In this document: positions 18,260 to 27,046 of the stretch, in pieces
Layout of the letters: the number at the start of each line of letters is the position of its first letter
Numbering within the stretch: position 1 is the stretch's first letter
Assembly (NCBI RefSeq): GCF_017302275.1
Contig: NZ_JAFLDR010000008.1
Location: 1 to 64,000, forward strand
Direction: 5' to 3'
Source: Sulfuritalea sp.
Lineage (GTDB): Bacteria; Pseudomonadota; Gammaproteobacteria; Burkholderiales; Rhodocyclaceae
DNA: 64,000 bases
Notes under the pieces: model-generated
Seen by the model: only the letters and a program-made list of their open reading frames with translations
Told to the model about the DNA's origin: nothing
Databases searched by the model: none
Translations under genes and position numbers: made by a program

Positions 18260-19693
18260 CTAGGCAGGTCGTGGGGTGGGCGTGCGGCCGATCATCAGCC
18301 ACGCGGGTATCAGGGCCAGGCAATAGACGAAGGCGATCAGGAAGAATCCCTCCTGCATCGGCTGCAATCCATGCACGGCATTCAACTGGCGTTCGCGCCC
18401 TTCGAGGAACAGCGCCAGCAGCGTGACGCCGAGGGCGCCGCCGAGCTGGCGGAAGAAATTGATCGACGCCGAGCCCGCTGCCTCGGTGCCGTAAGGCAGC
18501 AGGCGCAGGGCCCCGGCATTGAGCCCAGGAATGATCAGTCCCAGCCCAATGCGACCGATCGCCACCCACAGCGCCAGCATCCAGAAACCGGTGGTGGTCG
18601 ACGACAACCCCATCAGGATTGCCGAGAGCGCGAAGAACGCCAGCCCCGCCATCGCCACGCGGTTGGAAGGAAAACGGTCCGCCAGCTTGCCCGCCAGCAG
18701 CAGCACGGCGGCCAGCACCGCGCCGCCCGGCAGCAGCATCAGGCCCGCTTCGTAACCGGAAAAGCCGAGGCCGATCTGGGCGAACACCGGCGCCAGGTAG
18801 GTAGAACCATAAATGCCAACGCCATAGGCCAGCGCCACCAGCACGGCGGCGGCAAAGCCCGCTTCGCGGAAGATGCGGAAATCCAGAAGCGGATGGAGCG
18901 TGTTGCGTTCCCACAGCACGAAGCCCGCCGCCAGCGCCATGCCGAGGCCCACCGCCGCAGAACCCGCCGCCGGCTGGCGGATCAGCGCTGTCAGGCCGCC
19001 AAGCAGCGCGCACAGCGCGGCGATCACCAGCACCAGTCCGATCCAATCGATGGGCCGCCTGTGCGCGCCCGCCACTGGCAGCGCCGCGATCACGTAGCGC
19101 GGCGCCAGCGCGATCGCCGCGAGGCACAACGGCACCGTGACGAGGAATACCGAGGGCCAGCCAAAATGGTCGACCAGCAGGCCGCCTGCCACCGGCCCCA
19201 CGGCCGGCGCCAGCACGATGCCGAGGCCATAGGCACCCATCGCGCGGCCGCGTTCCTGCGGCGGAAAGACGTCGATGATGACCAGCATCGACAGCGGCTG
19301 GATCAGTCCGGCGATGCCGCCCTGGCCGATGCGGCACAACGCCAGCACCACGAAACGGTCGGCCAGCGCTGCCAGCACCGAAAACGTGACCAGCAGCACC
19401 AGCGCGCCGGTATAGGTGCGGCGCACGCCGAAGCGCTGCATGGCCCAGGTCGCAAGCAGCATCGAGGCCGTGGTGGCGGCGAGGAAGCCGGTGGACAGCA
19501 GTTGCACCTGGTCGTGTCCAAGGTGGAAAACGCGGATGATCTCCGGCAATGCCACATTCACCACCGTGGCTTCCATGATCGCCGACACCGTGCCGAGCAT
19601 CACGGTCAGCACCGCCCACCAGCGATAGCCCGGCCCGTGGCGGTCGAACATGGCCGCGACTTCTCGCTGCCGGGCATCGGCTTCGGCGCTCAT
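18260..19693 (-). CDS. MFS transporter, DHA2 (14-helix drug:H+ antiporter) family
   Basis: 477 residues, strongly hydrophobic, with about 14 membrane segments. Family motifs are visible: GFLAATTASMLLATWAMQRFG after helix 1-2 (motif A-like) and GPVAGGLLVDHFGWPSVFLV in helix 5 (motif C, antiporter signature). EmrB/QacA relatives export hydrophobic compounds. Next to an IclR gene and a catabolic operon, it probably exports (or imports) the substrate or a toxic intermediate. It begins the leftward unit. Confidence 0.9.
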   Translation of the reverse strand: MSAEADARQREVAAMFDRHGPGYRWWAVLTVMLGTVSAIMEATVVNVALPEIIRVFHLGHDQVQLLSTGFLAATTASMLLATWAMQRFGVRRTYTGALVLLVTFSVLAALADRFVVLALCRIGQGGIAGLIQPLSMLVIIDVFPPQERGRAMGAYGLGIVLAPAVGPVAGGLLVDHFGWPSVFLVTVPLCLAAIALAPRYVIAALPVAGAHRRPIDWIGLVLVIAALCALLGGLTALIRQPAAGSAAVGLGMALAAGFVLWERNTLHPLLDFRIFREAGFAAAVLVALAYGVGIYGSTYLAPVFAQIGLGFSGYEAGLMLLPGGAVLAAVLLLAGKLADRFPSNRVAMAGLAFFALSAILMGLSSTTTGFWMLALWVAIGRIGLGLIIPGLNAGALRLLPYGTEAAGSASINFFRQLGGALGVTLLALFLEGRERQLNAVHGLQPMQEGFFLIAFVYCLALIPAWLMIGRTPTPRPA

Positions 19694-19742
19694 GGTGGCA
19701 AATCGCTAATTCCGCTTTCAGTTATTGTGTTCCGGATAGTGG

Positions 19743-19752
19743 CACAGCTGTG
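19743..19752. promoter_or_regulatory. Short palindrome in the divergent promoter region
   Basis: CACAGCTGTG is a perfect 10-bp palindrome ~50 bp upstream of the MFS start. It could be a regulator half-site in the 226-bp MFS/thioesterase intergenic region. Support is weak because of its length. Confidence 0.25.
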
Positions 19753-19827
19753 AATCCAGCGTCAAGGCGCCGCCAATCGCTTGTCGACCCGCTGCCGCAC
19801 CCTATTAAAGTCCTTATGCGGCGCACA

Positions 19828-19856
19828 TTGACTTTTCGGCGAGGGACGGCAAGAAT
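19828..19856 (+). promoter_or_regulatory. Candidate promoter for the second catabolic operon
   Basis: TTGACT (19828-19833), a 17-bp spacer, then AAGAAT (19851-19856). The predicted start near 19863 falls in the inverted repeat at 19861-19882, as expected for a repressed promoter. Inferred from consensus only. Confidence 0.4.
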
Positions 19857-19860
19857 TCAC

Positions 19861-19882
19861 ATTCTGTCTTCCTTAACAGAAT
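19861..19882. promoter_or_regulatory. Candidate operator for the second catabolic operon
   Basis: ATTCTGT (19861-19867) and ACAGAAT (19876-19882) form a perfect 7-bp inverted repeat with an 8-bp spacer, 38 bp upstream of the first ATG. It is a plausible site for the adjacent IclR regulator or another repressor. Confidence 0.5.
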
Positions 19883-19919
19883 TGTATTCCACTGTGCAGG
19901 CCTTCAATCCCTCCCTGTC

Positions 19920-20351
19920 ATGACCGAAAAAGCCGATCTGCTTGCACTCGGCCGCCGCGTCCTGGCCGCACAGCCCTTCAGCGTTCTACTCGGTGCGGAG
20001 CTGTCCGCCTTCGAACCCGGACGGGCCGAACTGAGGCTGGCCGTGCGCGGCGACCACCTGCAGCAACACGGCTTCGTCCACGGCGGCGCCGTCAGCTACC
20101 TGGCCGACAACGCCCTGACCTATGCCGGCGGCAGCGCGCTGCCGGGCCTGGGCGTGGTCACCTCGGAATACAAGATCAACTACCTGCGACCCGCCCAGGG
20201 TGAAACCCTGATCGCGCGGGCCAGCGTGCTCTACGCCGGAAAATCGCAGGCCGTGTGCCGCTGCGATGTTTTCGCGGTGAAGGACGGCGTCGAGAAACTC
20301 TGTGCCACGGCCCAGGGCACCATCGTGCCGCTCGGAGGCGCGCCCCGATAG
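19920..20351 (+). CDS. PaaI-type hotdog-fold thioesterase
   Basis: 143 residues. The core HGGAVSYLADNALTYAGGSA (residues ~50-69) matches PaaI-like acyl-CoA thioesterases. It is the first gene of the rightward catabolic operon and lies nine bases before the acyl-CoA dehydrogenase start. It likely recycles CoA from dead-end thioesters. It is different in sequence from the thioesterase at 9050, so not a simple duplication. Confidence 0.87.
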   Translation: MTEKADLLALGRRVLAAQPFSVLLGAELSAFEPGRAELRLAVRGDHLQQHGFVHGGAVSYLADNALTYAGGSALPGLGVVTSEYKINYLRPAQGETLIARASVLYAGKSQAVCRCDVFAVKDGVEKLCATAQGTIVPLGGAPR

Positions 20352-20360
20352 GACGCAAGC

Positions 20361-21515
20361 ATGGATCTCTCTTTCAGCCCCGAAGAAAATACCTTCCGCG
20401 AGGAAGTTCGCCGCTTTGTCGCGGAGAAACTCCCGGACGCCATCCGCCACAAGGTGATGAACGGCGTACACCTGAGTCGCGAGGAGCATGTGCAGTGGCA
20501 GCGCGCACTGCACGGGCGCGGCTGGGGCGGCGTCGGCTGGCCCAGGGAATTCGGTGGCCCCGGCTGGACACCGACCGAGCAATACATTTTCGAGGAGGAA
20601 TGCGCCGCGGCCGGCGCCCCGCGCCTGATTTCCTTCGGCCTCAAGATGATCGCGCCGGTGCTGATGGCTTTCGGCAGCCCGGCCCAGCAGCAGCGCTTCC
20701 TGCCGAAAATCATGTCCGCCGAGGAATGGTGGTGCCAGGGCTACTCGGAACCCGGCGCCGGCTCCGACCTCGCCTCGGTCAAGACCCGCGCGATCCGCGA
20801 AGGCGACCACTACGTCGTCAATGGCCAGAAAACCTGGACCACACTCGGCCAGTATGCCGACTGGATCTTCTGCCTGGTGCGTACCGATCCCGAGGCCAAG
20901 AAGCAGAGCGGCATTTCCTTCCTCCTGATCGACATGAAGTCGCCGGGCGTCACGGTGCGACCGATCATCACGCTGGACGGCGCGCACGAGGTCAACGAGG
21001 TCTGGCTGGAAGACGTCAGGGTGCCTCTCGAAAACCGGGTGGGCGAGGAAAACAAGGGCTGGACCTACGCCAAGTTTCTGCTCGGCCACGAACGCACCAA
21101 CATCGCCGGCATCGGCATCGCCAAGCGCGAACTGGCGCGCCTCAAGCGCATCGCGGCGGCCGAGGGACGGCTTGACCAACCCTTGTTCGCGGCGAAGGTG
21201 GCCCAGGTCGAAATCGACCTGATGGCGCTGGAGATCACCAACCTGCGCGTGCTCTCCGCCGAGCGCGAACACAAGGCACCGGGACCGGAAGCCTCGATCC
21301 TCAAGATCAAGGGCACGGAAATCCAGCAGACCATTTCCGAACTGATGATGCAGGCGGTTGGCGCCTGCGCCCTGCCCTTCAAGCAGGCCGGCGTCGGCCC
21401 CGACTATGCGGCCAACCTCGGCACCGGCTACTGCAACCTGCGCAAGCTGTCGATCTTCGGCGGCTCAAACGAAATCCAGAAGAACATCATCTCGCAGATG
21501 ATCATGGGCCTGTGA
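20361..21515 (+). CDS. Acyl-CoA dehydrogenase, large partner of the second pair
   Basis: 384 residues. It is a close paralogue of the 4124 gene over its length: both have CQGYSEPGxGSDLAS, GQKTWxTLGQYADWIFCLVR and FGGSNEIQ/YGGSNEIQ. Here too Gly replaces the canonical C-terminal catalytic Glu. With the 21526 product it probably forms a heteromeric dehydrogenase. Two such pairs in one window suggest successive beta-oxidation rounds on related intermediates, or two related substrates. Confidence 0.9.
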   Translation: MDLSFSPEENTFREEVRRFVAEKLPDAIRHKVMNGVHLSREEHVQWQRALHGRGWGGVGWPREFGGPGWTPTEQYIFEEECAAAGAPRLISFGLKMIAPVLMAFGSPAQQQRFLPKIMSAEEWWCQGYSEPGAGSDLASVKTRAIREGDHYVVNGQKTWTTLGQYADWIFCLVRTDPEAKKQSGISFLLIDMKSPGVTVRPIITLDGAHEVNEVWLEDVRVPLENRVGEENKGWTYAKFLLGHERTNIAGIGIAKRELARLKRIAAAEGRLDQPLFAAKVAQVEIDLMALEITNLRVLSAEREHKAPGPEASILKIKGTEIQQTISELMMQAVGACALPFKQAGVGPDYAANLGTGYCNLRKLSIFGGSNEIQKNIISQMIMGL

Positions 21516-21525
21516 GGTCGATGCC

Positions 21526-22623
21526 ATGAACTTTGATTTCAACGAAGACCAGCGCGCGCTGGCCGATACCGTGCACCGCTTCGTCGCCAGGGACTACACA
21601 TTCGAGAAGCGCCGCGCCATCCGCGACTCGAAGCCCGGCTGGAGCCGGGAAGTCTGGCAGGTGCTGGCCGACCTCGGCGTGCTGGCCATCAATATCGACG
21701 AAGACTACGGCGGCCTCGGCTATGGGCCGCAGGAAACCGGCCTGGTGATGGGCGCCTTCGGCGCCGGCCTGTTGCTGGAACCCTACCTCACCGGCGCTGT
21801 GGTTGCCCCGGCCCTGATTCGCCGTGCCGCCAGCGCCGACTTTCAGGAAGAATGGCTGCCGCGCGTCGCCACCGGCGAGACCATCGTGGTGCTGGCCGAC
21901 GCCGATGCGCGCGACGCGCCGGTCAGGGAAGTCGGCGGCAACCTCGCCGGCCGCAAGGCGGTGGTCGCCCATGGCGGCTGCGCCGACCTGCTGCTGGTTT
22001 CCGCGCGCTGCGCCGACGGCCTTACCGGACTATTTGCGGTCACACCCGGCGCCGACGGCGTCACGCTGCGCGACTATCCGACGCTCGACGGCCAGCGCGC
22101 CGCCGACCTGGCGCTGAACGATGCGCCGGCGGTGCGACTGGATGCCGGCGGCGCCCGCGATGCGATCGACGCGGCGCTGGACATCGGCCTCGCCGCGCTT
22201 TGCGCCGAAGCCGTCGGCATCATGGACGCCACGGTCGCCGCCACCACCGAATACCTCAAGACGCGCCAGCAGTTCGGCCAACCCATCGGCCGCTTCCAGG
22301 CCCTGCAGCACCGCATGGCCGACATGCTGCTGCACCTTGAGCAGGCGCGTTCGATGAGCTACCTCGCGGCCATGGATTGCAGCAACGACGACGCGGCTGC
22401 GCGCCGACGCACGCTGTCCGCGGCCAAGGTCACCGTCGGCCAGGCCTGTCGCTTCATCGCGCAGAATGCCGTGCAGTTGCACGGCGGCATGGGCATGACC
22501 GACGAAATGATCCTCAGCCACTGGTTCAAGCGCCTGACGGCCATCGAGATGAGTTTCGGCGACACCGATTTCCACCTGCAGCGCTTTGCCGCGAACCTGT
22601 CACGGGAAGCGCGGGCCGCATGA
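21526..22623 (+). CDS. Acyl-CoA dehydrogenase, small partner of the second pair
   Basis: 365 residues. It shares TRQQFGQPIGRFQALQHRMADM and QLHGGMGMTDE with the 5337 gene, and likewise lacks the C-terminal YEGT Glu. The middle domain is reduced, consistent with a partner subunit rather than a stand-alone flavoenzyme. Its stop overlaps the start of the ligase gene (ATGA). Confidence 0.87.
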   Translation: MNFDFNEDQRALADTVHRFVARDYTFEKRRAIRDSKPGWSREVWQVLADLGVLAINIDEDYGGLGYGPQETGLVMGAFGAGLLLEPYLTGAVVAPALIRRAASADFQEEWLPRVATGETIVVLADADARDAPVREVGGNLAGRKAVVAHGGCADLLLVSARCADGLTGLFAVTPGADGVTLRDYPTLDGQRAADLALNDAPAVRLDAGGARDAIDAALDIGLAALCAEAVGIMDATVAATTEYLKTRQQFGQPIGRFQALQHRMADMLLHLEQARSMSYLAAMDCSNDDAAARRRTLSAAKVTVGQACRFIAQNAVQLHGGMGMTDEMILSHWFKRLTAIEMSFGDTDFHLQRFAANLSREARAA

Positions 22624-24101
22624 CCGCTGCGCTCGTCTGCGGCGCTTTGCAGCGCACCGGCGCCGAAACCGACGCAAATGCCGCACGCCTGGCCGGCGGC
22701 CTGGTCCGCCTCGGCATCGAAGACGGCGACGTGGTCGCCGTGATGTTGCGCAACGTCCCGGCCTTCGTCGACATCATCCAGGGCTGTCGCCTCGCCGGCG
22801 CCTATTACTGCCAGATCAACTGGCACTTCAAGAGCGACGAAGCCGGCTTCATCCTCGCCGACTGCGGCGCCAAGGTGCTGTTCATCCAACCCGACCTGCT
22901 GGCAGGGATTTCATCGGCGGTTCCGGCCAGCGTGCAGGTGATCGTCATCGATGCCGGCGCAGGACGGAACGATCACTTCGACGCCTGGCTCGCCGTCCAG
23001 TCGCCCTGCTGCGGCCCGCCGCGCACGCCGCGCGGCCACATGGCCTACACCTCAGGTACCACCGGCCGACCCAAGGGCGTGCGCCGCCTGCCTCTGTCGC
23101 CGGAGCAACAGGCGCTCTCGGCGCAGGTGGCGAAGGAAGCGCTGGGCATCTATCCCGGCGTGCGCAGCCTGCTCTCGGCACCCCTCTACCACAGCGCGCC
23201 GAGTTCCTTCGCCCAGCAATCCCTGCTGCAAGGGGAGTTGTTCGTGCTGGAGGAAAAGTTCGACGCCGAAGCGACGCTGGCCCTGATCGAGCGCCACCGC
23301 ATCGACACCGTGTACCTGGTGCCGGTGATGTACGTGCGCCTGCTGCGCCTGCCGCCCGACGTGCGTTCGCGCTACGACCTGTCCTCGCTGAAATTCGTCG
23401 CCTCGACCGGTTCGCCTTGCGCGCCGGAGGTCAAAAAGGCGATGATCGAGTGGCTCGGCCCGGTGATCCACGAAGCCTATGCGTCAAGCGAAACCGGCTA
23501 CATCACCGTGATGAAACCGCAGGATGCGGCGCGCAAACCGGGCAGCGCCGGACGTGCGGTCGGCCAAGCGAAGATCCGCATCCTCGACGACGCCGGCCGC
23601 GAGTTGCCGACCGGCGAGATCGGCACCATCTACGCCCACCAGCCGGCCTATTCCGACTTCACCTACCATGGCAACGAGGCGGCCCGCCGCGCCATCGAAT
23701 GCGACGGCCTGGCCAGCGTCGGCGACATGGGCTACGTCGACGACGAGGGCTTCCTCTACGTCTGCGACCGCGCCTCGGACATGGTGATCTCGGGCGGCGT
23801 GAACATCTATCCGGCCGAAATAGAGCACGTGCTGATCACCCTGCCCGGCATCGCCGACTGCGCCGTGGTCGGCATCCCCGATGAGGAGTTCGGCGAGGCG
23901 CTGGCCGCGCAAGTGGTGGCCGAAACCGGCGCCGCGCTCGACGCTGACAGCATCCGCCGCGAGCTCGGCCTGCGCATCGCCGGCTACAAGGTGCCCCGCC
24001 GCATCGACATCGTCGCCGCCCTGCCGCGCGACGACAACGGCAAGGTGCAGAAGCGCCGCATCCGCGACGCCTACTGGAGCGGCAAGGCGCGCAGGATATG
24101 A
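22620..24101 (+). CDS. AMP-binding acyl-CoA synthetase
   Basis: 493 residues from ATG 22620, overlapping the upstream stop. Motifs: AYTSGTTGRPKGVRR (~142-156), EAYASSETGYIT (~284-295), a GDMGYVDDEGFLYVCDR stretch (~371-387) and a C-terminal NGKVQKRRIRD lysine motif. It activates the carboxylic substrate of this operon. The N terminus is slightly short compared with typical ~510-550 residue ligases. It is distinct from the ligase at 10702, suggesting a different acid substrate. Confidence 0.9.
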   Translation: MTAALVCGALQRTGAETDANAARLAGGLVRLGIEDGDVVAVMLRNVPAFVDIIQGCRLAGAYYCQINWHFKSDEAGFILADCGAKVLFIQPDLLAGISSAVPASVQVIVIDAGAGRNDHFDAWLAVQSPCCGPPRTPRGHMAYTSGTTGRPKGVRRLPLSPEQQALSAQVAKEALGIYPGVRSLLSAPLYHSAPSSFAQQSLLQGELFVLEEKFDAEATLALIERHRIDTVYLVPVMYVRLLRLPPDVRSRYDLSSLKFVASTGSPCAPEVKKAMIEWLGPVIHEAYASSETGYITVMKPQDAARKPGSAGRAVGQAKIRILDDAGRELPTGEIGTIYAHQPAYSDFTYHGNEAARRAIECDGLASVGDMGYVDDEGFLYVCDRASDMVISGGVNIYPAEIEHVLITLPGIADCAVVGIPDEEFGEALAAQVVAETGAALDADSIRRELGLRIAGYKVPRRIDIVAALPRDDNGKVQKRRIRDAYWSGKARRI

Positions 24102-24892
24102 GCATTCACCCCTTCGACAGCGCCATCGAACTGGCGCACGAAGCGCCGGACCGCTGGCAGGGCCGCACCAGCGAAGACTACTGGAACATGGTCAGCCCAT
24201 ACGGCGGCGTCACCGCCGGGGTGATGATGCAGGCCATGCTGCGCCGTCCTGAACGGCGCGGTACGCCCCTGTCATTCACGCTGAACTTCCTGGCGCCGAT
24301 CGAGCGCGGCAAATTCGTCGTCGACACCGAACTGGTGCGCGCCAATCGCAGCAGCCAGCATTGGGCGATTCGTCTTTCGCAGCAGGACACGGTGCTGGCC
24401 CAGGCCATCGCCATCTGCGCCACGCGCCGCGAAACCTGGGGCAAGATCGAAGCCGAGCGGCCCGACGTGCCGCCGGCGGAGCAATGCGCGGTCGCGCCGC
24501 CACGCAAACCCGACGGCTTCCTCCAGCGCTACGAGTTCCGCATCGTGCGCGGCAAACCCTTCGCCGTGAATGATGACAGCCTGTCCCACGTCTGGGTCGC
24601 CGACAACCCGCCGCGGCCGCTCGACTTCGCCTCGCTCACCGCGTTGTGCGACAGCTTCCTGCCGCGCATCTACCTGCACCGCCCGGATTTCGTGCCGATC
24701 GGCACGGTGTCGATCAACATCTACTTCCATGCCGGACCAGAAGCCTTGACCCGTCAGGGCGCGGCGCCGCTGCTCGCCGTGGCCCAGGCCCAGGCCTTCA
24801 GCGACGGCCACTTCGACCACCATGGCCATGTCTGGAGCAGCGACGGTACGCTGCTCGCCACCACCCAGCAACTGGTCTGGTACAAGGAATAG
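24098..24892 (+). CDS. Double-hotdog acyl-CoA thioesterase (TesB-like)
   Basis: 264 residues, the size of TesB-like enzymes with two hotdog domains. N-terminal part: YWNMVSPYGGVTAGVMMQA (~residues 28-46) and SFTLNFLAPIERGKF; C-terminal part: FSDGHFDHHGHVWSSDGTLLA with TTQQLVWY at the end. It hydrolyses acyl-CoA. It overlaps the ligase stop by four bases, so the two opposing activities are made together, possibly for CoA balance. Confidence 0.87.
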   Translation: MSIHPFDSAIELAHEAPDRWQGRTSEDYWNMVSPYGGVTAGVMMQAMLRRPERRGTPLSFTLNFLAPIERGKFVVDTELVRANRSSQHWAIRLSQQDTVLAQAIAICATRRETWGKIEAERPDVPPAEQCAVAPPRKPDGFLQRYEFRIVRGKPFAVNDDSLSHVWVADNPPRPLDFASLTALCDSFLPRIYLHRPDFVPIGTVSINIYFHAGPEALTRQGAAPLLAVAQAQAFSDGHFDHHGHVWSSDGTLLATTQQLVWYKE

Positions 24893-24931
24893 TCGAATGC
24901 ATCCCATTCCACCTTAACCGAGGACATCATC

Positions 24932-26038
24932 ATGACCCAGCAAGCCCGTGCCGTCATTTGCCGCGAAGTCGGCAAACCCGTCGTCGTCGAAGCCGTCAGC
25001 GTCGGCGCGCCGCAGCGCGGCGAAGTGATGATCAAGCTCGCCGCCTGCGGCGTTTGCCACAGCGACCTGTCCGCCACCAACGGCACGCTGCCGCTGCCGC
25101 CGCCGGTGGTGCTGGGCCATGAAGGTGCCGGCAGCATCGTCGCGATCGGCGAAGGCGTCGGCGGCTTCGCCGTCGGCGACCACGTCGTCAGTTCCTTCGT
25201 CAGCATGTGCGGCAAATGCCGCTACTGCCAGACCGGGCGCCCACAGCTCTGCGATCAGGCCGCCAAGGCCGCCTTCACGCTGCCCGACGGCACCACGCGC
25301 TTCAAGGATGCCGCCGGCCAGCCCCTCAACATCTTCTCCGGCTGCGGCGTAATGGCCGAGTACGCCACGCTGCACGTCGACAACGTGGTCAAGATCGACG
25401 CCGCCATGCCGCTCGACAAGGCCGCATTGATCGGCTGCGGCGTGATGACCGGCGTCGGCGCCGCCGTGAACACGGCGAAGGTCGAACCCGGCTCGGCCGC
25501 GGTGGTGTTCGGCTGCGGCGGCGTCGGTCTCAACGCCATCCAGGGCTGCGCTATCGCCGGCGCGCGCATCATCGTCGCCGTCGACACTTCCGACGCCAAA
25601 CTGGAAATGGCAAAGGCCTTCGGCGCCACGCATGTCCTCAACCCGAAGAATGAAGAGAACGCCGTCAAGGCGCTCAAGAAGCTCACCGAGGGCGGAGCCG
25701 ATTACGCCTTCGAATGCGTCGGATTCGGCGAGGTCGCGGCGCAGGCCTACGGCTGCCTGCGCAAGGGCGGCACGGCGGTCGTGGTCGGCGTCGCCGGCCC
25801 CAGGGACACGACAACGATCCGCACCGCGACCCTCACCTTCGAAGAGAAGACCCTGAAGGGCAGCTACTTCGGTTCGGCCCGCCCGCAACAAGACTTTCCA
25901 CGCCTGATCGGCCTCTATCGCGGCGGCCGGCTCAAGCTTGACGAACTGATCACCCGCACATACGGCATCGGGGAGGCGCCGCAGGCTTTCGCCGACCTCG
26001 CCGAGGGACGCAATGCGCGGGGCGTGATATTGTTCTGA
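24932..26038 (+). CDS. Zinc-dependent alcohol dehydrogenase (MDR superfamily)
   Basis: 368 residues. Zinc ligands are visible: ACGVCHSD (~residues 38-45, catalytic Cys), GHEGAG (~68-73, catalytic His/Glu) and the structural-zinc loop CGKCRYCQTGRPQLC (~92-106). The Rossmann motif VFGCGGVGLNAIQG (~192-205) is typical of class III/Zn-ADH relatives. It would interconvert a hydroxyl and a carbonyl, as in hydroxyacyl-CoA oxidation or alcohol entry. A GAGGA site precedes the ATG by eight bases. Confidence 0.9.
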   Translation: MTQQARAVICREVGKPVVVEAVSVGAPQRGEVMIKLAACGVCHSDLSATNGTLPLPPPVVLGHEGAGSIVAIGEGVGGFAVGDHVVSSFVSMCGKCRYCQTGRPQLCDQAAKAAFTLPDGTTRFKDAAGQPLNIFSGCGVMAEYATLHVDNVVKIDAAMPLDKAALIGCGVMTGVGAAVNTAKVEPGSAAVVFGCGGVGLNAIQGCAIAGARIIVAVDTSDAKLEMAKAFGATHVLNPKNEENAVKALKKLTEGGADYAFECVGFGEVAAQAYGCLRKGGTAVVVGVAGPRDTTTIRTATLTFEEKTLKGSYFGSARPQQDFPRLIGLYRGGRLKLDELITRTYGIGEAPQAFADLAEGRNARGVILF

Positions 26039-26216
26039 CCCAAACCATTTGCTGCGCAGGGTCACCCGCAGAAGATGAAACACGCAAAGGACATATTGAA
26101 GGCCCGCTCCCATCCCCCCTCACAGGGGGCTACCGAACGGCTCGCTTCGCTCGACTAAATGCAGTCGCTTCGAACGAGTTGTTTCAAGTTAAGCCATTGG
26201 CCGTGAAGGGTCACCC

Positions 26217-27032
26217 ATGAAGCACCGCAAACTGCACACCCTGCATCGCCCGGCAGGGCGCCACAACGGGCATCCGCCGCTGGTCTTCGTCCATGGCGGC
26301 TACATCCACGGCGGCTGCTGGGACGTTAACTTCATGCCCCACTTCAGCGCGCTCGGCTACCACTGCCATGCCATCGACCTTTCCGGGCACGGCAAAAGCG
26401 AAGGACGCGACGAGCTCGACAGCTACGACATCAACCATTACGCCGGCGATGTCGCCCATGTGGTCGCCGGACTCGACGCGCCGCCGGTGCTGATCGGCCA
26501 TTCGATGGGTGCGCTGGTGGTCCAACGCTACCTGGAACGCGGCACCGCGGCGGCCGTCATCATGATGGCGCCGGTGCCAACCACCGGGCTAACCGCCTGC
26601 AGCATCCAGCTCAACCTGCGACAGCCGGATTTCCTGCGCGAGGCCGCCTACGCGGTACGCGGCAAGTACACCGAGAACACCGCCAGGGTGATGCGCGAAG
26701 TGTATTTTTCGCCCGACGTCACGCACGAACAGTTCGCCTCGTTCAAGCCGCTGGTGCAGGACGAATCGACCACGGCGATCGCCGAGATGATGGCGTTGGC
26801 ATGGCGTCCGCCGTTTCGCCGACCGAAGATCCCCGCGCTGGTCATGGGCGGCGAACTTGACGCGCTCTTTCCCGCCAACCTGCTGCATTTCACCGCCACC
26901 GGCTGGAACGCCGAAACCTGCGTCATTCCGGGCGCCGGGCACATGCTGATGATGGAGCCGCAATGGACGACCGTCGCCAGCCGCATCGACAACTGGATCA
27001 ACCGCCGCCTGCCGCGGACGGCAGCCGCCTGA
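26217..27032 (+). CDS. Alpha/beta hydrolase (Ser nucleophile)
   Basis: 271 residues. Oxyanion motif VHGGYIHGGCWD (25-36) and nucleophile elbow IGHSMGAL (S96) are seen, with a C-terminal PGAGHMLMMEPQW supplying the His. Ser nucleophile marks an esterase, lipase or C-C hydrolase, in contrast to the Asp enzyme at 13094. It is 178 bases after the alcohol dehydrogenase, with AAGGG before the ATG, and may have its own promoter. Confidence 0.85.
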   Translation: MKHRKLHTLHRPAGRHNGHPPLVFVHGGYIHGGCWDVNFMPHFSALGYHCHAIDLSGHGKSEGRDELDSYDINHYAGDVAHVVAGLDAPPVLIGHSMGALVVQRYLERGTAAAVIMMAPVPTTGLTACSIQLNLRQPDFLREAAYAVRGKYTENTARVMREVYFSPDVTHEQFASFKPLVQDESTTAIAEMMALAWRPPFRRPKIPALVMGGELDALFPANLLHFTATGWNAETCVIPGAGHMLMMEPQWTTVASRIDNWINRRLPRTAAA

Positions 27033-27046
27033 CGCACGAGCCCGCG

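Noticed and set aside
18371-19753. 460-residue rightward ORF opposite the MFS gene
   Set aside because: Arg/Gln/His-rich composition with no domain; the minus strand encodes a full 14-helix transporter.
25003-25020. GTCGGCGC-like match in the alcohol dehydrogenase gene
   Set aside because: Only eight bases agree with the dispersed-repeat core and the flanks differ; likely chance.
26039-26216. Possible small gene or mobile remnant between alcohol dehydrogenase and hydrolase
   Set aside because: 178 bases without a reading frame, inverted repeat or tRNA; nothing supportable.
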